From Archegozetes longisetosus (lineage: Eukaryota > Arthropoda > Arachnida > Sarcoptiformes > Trhypochthoniidae): DNA of 64,000 nt. Below the pieces are notes generated by a model. That model searched no databases and was not told the DNA's origin. It worked only from the letters and a program-made list of their open reading frames with translations. Positions 58,248 to 64,000 of the stretch are shown in pieces (within the stretch, counting starts at the first letter, position 1; every line of letters begins with the position of its first letter). The translations under genes and the position numbers were made by a program. The stretch lies in the NCBI GenBank assembly GCA_018873245.2, contig JAEMBT020000009.1:11349112-11413111 (forward strand), read 5' to 3'.

Positions 58248-61079
58248 CAATTCAGTCCCAGAAGTTCAACTCCCAACAATTCAGCCCTCGACAATCCAAC
58301 TTCAATAAAGTGTATCGTACGTTGCATATTAAGCAGTGAATACTGTAAATGAGTCAAAATCTATACGCCCATTAAGCCGTTCTTTTACAAACCACAAAAC
58401 ATTATAATGTGAAATCGACTTAATGTGCGATTGCAATTTGATTCACGCGCAGAACACGGTTTAATACGCAACTTACTATGTTTTTAATTCTAAAGTTTTG
58501 TTAAGACAGACTTGATAAAGTATTTTTGAGATGGAACAATAGATTCAAATGCAAAAATAAAAATTGACTAAAAAGAAAGAGTTTGAGTAGCCCTTCAAGG
58601 TAAGCTACGATAGGGATTTGTTCATAATCTGCCGCACTCTTCTTCAAATAAGAGGAAGCCTCGCGATACCTCTTCCTTTCCGAGTTTTTAAGACATTGGT
58701 GAAACGCCAGATTATAGGATGATAAGTATCGAGTAAAGAGCCGAAAACTCAATGCTAACCCTCAACAACATGGCGATTCCATATCTCGATCGCAAAAATA
58801 GGGGCCTTCGATTGCTTTGCTTATGTCCAATCTATGTGTCTTCAGCATAATCTAATATACGTGCAGAAAGACTCGTTATCTATGGACTACATAGAATGAT
58901 CGAGTAAGAAGAGCAATGATGATGAGATGACACATCGTAGATGGAACAAAGTTGCAATTATTTTTATGCTTAGCGTCATATTTATCGGATACATTTTGTG
59001 AGTATCATAGAAGAGTGGTGATTGAATTTTGCCCTAAAAGCACTGCCTGAACTGGAAAAACAAATTTGAGCGTTGTAGTTGAGAAATCACTATTTAAAGC
59101 ATTAATAGTAGCCAGTTCGAAGTCTGCTATAATTAAAACTGGATTCAGATTGTTGAAGATTTTTAGAAACAGCGAAGAAGCTATCACAAGTTAACTCTCT
59201 TCGATTTTGTATTGCGTATAAATGGAAGTTAAAATATTAGTTTGAAGGAATCGATGTATAGGGTAAAGCTGATCAAATAGAGGTGGAGCAATCTTGAAGG
59301 CATTATCAACATACCAATGGTCTCAGCTAGACATCGCTCGTAGGTTTTTGTAGACCTTGAAAATCAAGACACAACCATCTGGCAGATCATTGTCAAACTG
59401 AAGAAAGATATCACCACTTTTTATTTATGCATGTCGCGAGTTCGCATCCATCACCAAATCGAATAGACCCTTGGATTCAGGAGCGCTTGTCCATTTTGAC
59501 GATATCTCTGGTTGTACTAAGCAATTATTGACAGAATAGAGTTGACTACTTGCAGTCTGTGAAAGTAATGAATAACCAAGTGCGATGATGTTGGTGGATA
59601 GCTCATGTGTTGATAGTGCATTGTATTCGATCTTATTCGTGACTCTACGAACTTGATTTTTCCCGGGATCTGGTGCATAATTCTGATTGTTTCGTTGAGT
59701 TACGTGATCGCGAAGTGTGTGGCTATCGATATGATACTTTAAATATGTGTCGCTTCAATGTATCACCATATAATTTTCCCGAATCAGTAGAGATTTCATA
59801 TCGTTTAGCAACTATTGCACAATGTGTTGATTATCCCTTTTAAAGTTGCTTTTCAACTAATGCACTAAATATTCACATTTGTATCATAGTCAAATTCAAA
59901 GCGTTTTTAGTGTTAAGTACAAAGGTCAACATTAGTCATCCAAAGACAAAAATTTCTTCTGAGGTTCTCTTTTGACTTACGAAGGCAGTGAACAAATCCC
60001 TGAATAACGAGCAGATCACTTTTCTTTGGCTTTGATGGTGTCAAGAGGAATTTTTTTAATTAGAAATTTAAATACTTAATTAAACCAAAAATAAGGTAAC
60101 TGGAAAAGTGATCATTTTATAAGTTTTGTTTATGATTTCAAAAATAAGTTACGTTGTTTTTAGAGATAAGTCTCTAACCTATTGTAATAATTATGGCAAA
60201 AGTAAAATTTTGATCATCATAATTTAGTTTGACTTGATCAAATTAACTAAAAATATTTAACCCTAGAACAGTAAAATGATTCAGCCTAAGTAGTTCAGTA
60301 TATTTGGGATATTTTCACCTATCTATTGATATTGAAAAGTGTTTCAAAGGAAAGGATAGGGTGTACAGCAGTTAAAGTGTTTGAGTTATTGGTATTGTCA
60401 TCTACGATGTAATTTGTTTACAACTTTGAATGAAAACTTATTTCATGCCTAACTTTGATGGCTAAACAAATTTTAAACTTAATCATATTTAGGTATAAAT
60501 ATAATAATTAATTAATTAATATTTTAATATGACCCTTAAATACTTATTTGAAAATATCAGGTTGGCCCATAAGTCTCTGCCACTATTCGAACTTCAACAT
60601 TAAGTAAAGTTTTTAAAATACTAGAGTCGTATTCTGTGAACAGCAATTAATAGTTTCTATTGCACTCAGTTATTCACATAGGATGATCATTGAATATTTT
60701 CAACTTCTAAGAAATTTATAAAGTAGAATATTCGAAATAAGGGTCAACGACTTATAAGCCAATCTAAAACTTGGAATATATTTCATGTTAATGGTTACAA
60801 AAACTTAATATAGTAATTTTACAAACTTTTGGGGCATTTCGATTCACGTTTTACTGTTCTAGAGTTAATAAACTTCATCAAATCAAACCAAATTAAATTT
60901 TAAAAATTTTGAACAAATTCCTTTCTTCCAGAAGTAGTTCAAACCGAACCTAACCATTTCAAATTGAATCTACCCACTCGACTATGCTTCTACTTCTAAA
61001 TTCAGTGCTTACACTTATGAAAGGCTGAATTGCCTCGGTTATGAATCGCCAGGATGTGAATTATCTTAAGACCGAATTG
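58248..61079 (-). mobile_element. Decayed MULE, copy B (inverted relative to copy A)
   Basis: Ends made of iterated ACAATTCAGCCC-type units at 58248-58300 and, inverted, at 61022-61079. Minus-strand sequence near 59990 matches the FLYWCH-like start of copy A (AFVSQKR), and near 58765 the NNVEG signature with a stop after it is seen. A 160-base palindrome at 58324-58482 corresponds to 8320-8474. The transposase is inactive. Confidence 0.6.
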
Positions 61080-61812
61080 ACGCGCTACCGCTAAATCATA
61101 TTTACTCATCTCGAGAAAGTGTACATTATTTGAAAGACACCCAACACTTGCATTAAGTTTCTCTTCGGACAACGAATTGAGTATATCAGCTCCCAGATCA
61201 TTAGTTTTATCATAACACGTTTGTTGAATCTTAAATCGTAACATGTTTCGAAATTTTGGAATTAAATTTTCAAGAAAATCTCTTCTCATCACATCTGACT
61301 GTTATGAATAGACGACAATCGAGACTAAGATATGTAGAAGTAGCTCACTGTCCGACACTACCACTTCCCGAATGCATTGAAACTTCTTCTCTGAAATGCT
61401 CTTATGCTGATAAGTGCTTATCAGCAGTTGCACAAACTACTGGAACTGTGACCGTATCTTCGAATGATCACATTTTTAGAACAGATAACAGAAACCGTGA
61501 ATATTTGACGAGAGTAATTGTGACCAAGCATTTTGATGGACGACGTCCCACGACTCTATTGCTATTTTGAACACAACCATAAATTTGAATCCAAGTACAC
61601 ACTCTTGAGTCCCATGTCACCAGCTAACGAATCGGCCTAAACCTTACCTATAATTTCAATTCAAATACAATTCATTGAGCTTTATGACAGATTCTAAAGT
61701 TTAGCTTGAAAAGTTTCATGCGTTCTGAGATGATGAAATTTTCGACTCTTTGAATCAGGTTAAGTTTGAGTTTTCGTGTGTTAGTCACTTTCTGATTTGT
61801 AATTAAGAGTTA
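61080..61812 (-). repeat. Duplicated flank of MULE copy B, with conserved small ORF
   Basis: Inverted homologue of 5795-6460. The minus-strand frame from 61292 down through the MULE end (to 61002) is open for 96 codons: a basic N-terminus, then LNSLSEEKLNASVGC and FLEMSKYDLAVARQF. It is the better-preserved copy of the unknown peptide. The plus-strand 104-codon frame at 61256-61570 has no support from copy A. Confidence 0.5.
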
Positions 61813-62229
61813 TCTATCGATTTGAAAAACCTAAATGTAATTTTACAAATAGTGATATTTATGAGTTTATTCGGAAGCTTCTTATACATTTTGCCATCCG
61901 ATGTGGTGCATTTATTACAAATTCTAGTCTTAAGTACACAATTCTATCAAAGAGACATTGCTCATCATCTGCTAGCAGAACATTTGGAAAGTTCAATGCC
62001 GCGTAAGTGATATAACAAATTGTTTTCTTGTCTTTTCTTACCTTTCATCAAAACTTATGATCGGATTCAAGCCACTTAGAATCCCATCCTCTCAACGAGA
62101 AACTAACCACTTAGAACCATTCTTTTGGAGTTCGAAGAGTTCGCTATTATTAATATTGACTAATAATGCGGAATTTGAATGCTTCTTAACTTCACCGGTT
62201 AATAAAAAAATATGCAAATATAATCATCT

Positions 62230-62396
62230 ATTAATAAGAATGTTCATATATACCCATCACCTAATAAAAATGTTTATATATACCCATCACCTAATAAAAA
62301 TGTTTATATATACCCATCACCTAATAAAAATGTTTATATATACCCATCACCTAATAAAAATGTTTATATATACCCTTCACCTAATATAGAAATATG
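62230..62396. repeat. 30-bp minisatellite
   Basis: About five and a half tandem units of ATGTTTATATATACCCATCA plus CCTAATAAAA. The inner units are identical and the outer ones diverged. Related degenerate units (ACCCATCACCTAA) recur at 62396-62480 and 63690-63750, marking a larger decayed array. Because 30 is divisible by three, a 110-codon frame stays open across it; it is not a gene. Confidence 0.9.
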
Positions 62397-62799
62397 CAAA
62401 TACACTCATCACTTGACAAAAACATTCATACACACACATACCCAATATAAAAACATGAAAATACACTCATCACCTTACATAGAAGTACGCAGATATCTAA
62501 CACAGCTTGTAATAATTACAATTCGAATTATATAATTAACCCTTCATATCCCAATTGATCCTAAAGTATAACCGCTTAGATCCTGATGTTTCCGGTTGGG
62601 AACTTATTATTGGGACTTTTGTTTACTTCATTCTTCATTGGGGTGTATCACCTAAAATAGAACCGATTTTGTTAGGCTTTGGTGGATTTAGAGCAGCATT
62701 AAAAGTGCACTAGATATCAATAACTCAACAGAGGTGCGTCTCTAAACCGTCTACTAAATAGATAAAATACTTAGTTTCAGTTTAGGGCTAATTGTTCAA

Positions 62800-63295
62800 A
62801 ATAGAATTAAAATAAAATGGGGGAAATATTTCAGCTATTTGTAACTAGTTTTTAGGTTTTTGATTCAACAATCAAGGTGCTTTAGAAAATCTGGAATTTG
62901 AAACTTAATACGCATTTTAAAGAAATATTTATGCATGCTATCAATATAATTGAATACCTTAAATATTTTATTTATATATAAATTATGAAAAAACTGACAA
63001 GTCTTCAGAATTGTTTCAATTTCTGAGCTAGTTAATTTTTAAAAACTGAGTACTAATATTCCATGACTTTAATGAATCTAGCTCTTTGTTCACATCAATA
63101 CTCTATTGCTGAGTCAGTAAAATTTGTTAATCATAACTTTGGATATGTCAAAGGTTTTCATTGTGGTAAATTCATAAATGTTATAGTTTTTCTCAAAAAT
63201 ATTAATTTCGCTTTTTTCTTTTTCAATCAACATGATTTTAGCGTTTTCGCGGATTTTAATTTAGCGTCAAGAGCTTTAGCCGTTTGAACAACGAG
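62800..63295 (+). repeat. Dispersed repeat R1, copy 3
   Basis: Collinear with 9085-9373 plus 10801-10950 and with 13135-13400 (AAAATGGGGGAAA start, GAGTACTAATA and AATCATAACTTTG blocks). It is uninterrupted at the point where copy 1 holds the Tc1-like foldback element. Confidence 0.65.
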
Positions 63296-63772
63296 TTCAA
63301 TAACAAAATGAATAATTTAGAAGGGCATCTCTAGTGAATTACTGTTGTTGCTATCTAGTGCGCTTCTAATATGACTAAATCCAACCGTAATGATTCTCAA
63401 AACAGGCCCATTCAAGCCACGCAACCCTATGAAAAGTAAAGTTAACAAAATTTCTAATCGGATATAAATCACTAAACTAGTCGATTTAGAAGCTATAAAT
63501 TTTCTATATCGCCTATTTCTATGTAATTTATTGAACACCCTACACAGAATTAATGAATAGTCATATTCTTTCTTTCAGAAATATAAAACGTTAACGCATC
63601 ACAAACTGGAAATTTAATAATTTTATCATTTAATCCTCTTTAAGGACTCTATAGACTGTTTTTAAATTTTTTAATGCTCCCACCCCTTCACCTAATAAAC
63701 AAATATACAAATACCCATCACCTAACAGAGAAGTATACATATAACAATCATCTAACAGCGATATGGTCTTGA

Positions 63773-63997
63773 TTAATCATAAAAGAACAAAATACTTGAT
63801 TTCGAAAGTATAGATTTACTCATATACCGCTGGGTGTTTATATGGAACAATTCTACTCCAACCATGCTTTGATAGAGGTAATCATATTTCGTACCAGATA
63901 ACTTCGATAAGTCATCAAATATTTCATTTTTCTTGCTTTCTAACATCCAGATTATTTGCTGATAGTTCATTTCAGGATGGAATTTCTGTAGAACAAT
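63773..63997 (-). other. Possible coding exon, unidentified
   Basis: The minus strand is open from the window edge region to 63773, with balanced composition and a sequence around FDDLSKLSGTKYDYLYQSM. The frame extends upstream of the ATG at 63970. LSKLSG is reminiscent of the acid-phosphatase family that also occurs at 47044-47844, but this is too short to support. It may be an exon of a gene lying to the right. Confidence 0.25.
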
Positions 63998-64000
63998 GAT

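Noticed and set aside
62057..62389. 110-codon repetitive open frame
   Set aside because: Most of it is a 30-bp minisatellite that stays open because the period is divisible by three.

Overview
The window looks like AT-rich nuclear DNA of an animal, most likely an arthropod. It holds genes with short introns (about 55 to 330 bases), two paralogous seven-transmembrane receptors of the arthropod gustatory-receptor type, a kinetochore gene, a Munc13-family gene, and a very dense set of eukaryotic DNA transposons. An acariform mite would fit the receptors and the small introns, but that is a guess. There is no operon, Shine-Dalgarno pattern, rRNA or convincing tRNA.

Genes I could assemble exon by exon, with reading frames that close exactly, are: two gustatory-receptor-like genes on the minus strand (27122-28470 and 52412-53761; 408 and 409 codons, three exons each); a Munc13-4/BAIAP3-like gene on the minus strand (34993-37784); Spc25, the Ndc80-complex subunit, on the minus strand (39879-40679, four exons); and an intact Merlin/ISXO2-type DDE transposase gene on the plus strand (42004-44089, six exons, 328 codons). 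A truncated histidine acid phosphatase lies at 47044-47844 on the minus strand.

Layout. 1-4.5 kb: a decayed LTR retroelement on the minus strand, with an env-like pseudogene followed by gag. 5.8-8.9 kb: a decayed MULE and its flank, with an inverted second copy at 58.2-61.8 kb. 9-26 kb: gene-poor, packed with hairpin and inverted-repeat elements, tandem arrays, an LTR-like repeat and a decayed hAT transposase. 26-29.5 kb: receptor gene 1 in a segmental duplication. 29.5-33 kb: nearly featureless. 33.4-34.8 kb: a terminal-inverted-repeat element carrying an unrecognised zinc-binding ORF. 35-44 kb: the conserved gene block (Munc13-like, Spc25, Merlin transposase). 44-46 kb: two hAT-type MITEs with perfect 8-bp target duplications. 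48-54.8 kb: second copy of the receptor duplication, split by a pogo/Tigger element that itself contains a Tc3-like insert. 55.5-57.9 kb: a stack of four nested elements, with a near-complete mariner at the centre. 58-64 kb: MULE copy B, a 30-bp minisatellite and further repeats.

The genes show no shared pathway. The main story is genome turnover. Paralogous copies within the window serve as empty-site controls, giving exact insertion boundaries and relative ages for several transposons, and comparing the two receptor copies separates the real exons from a misleading open frame.
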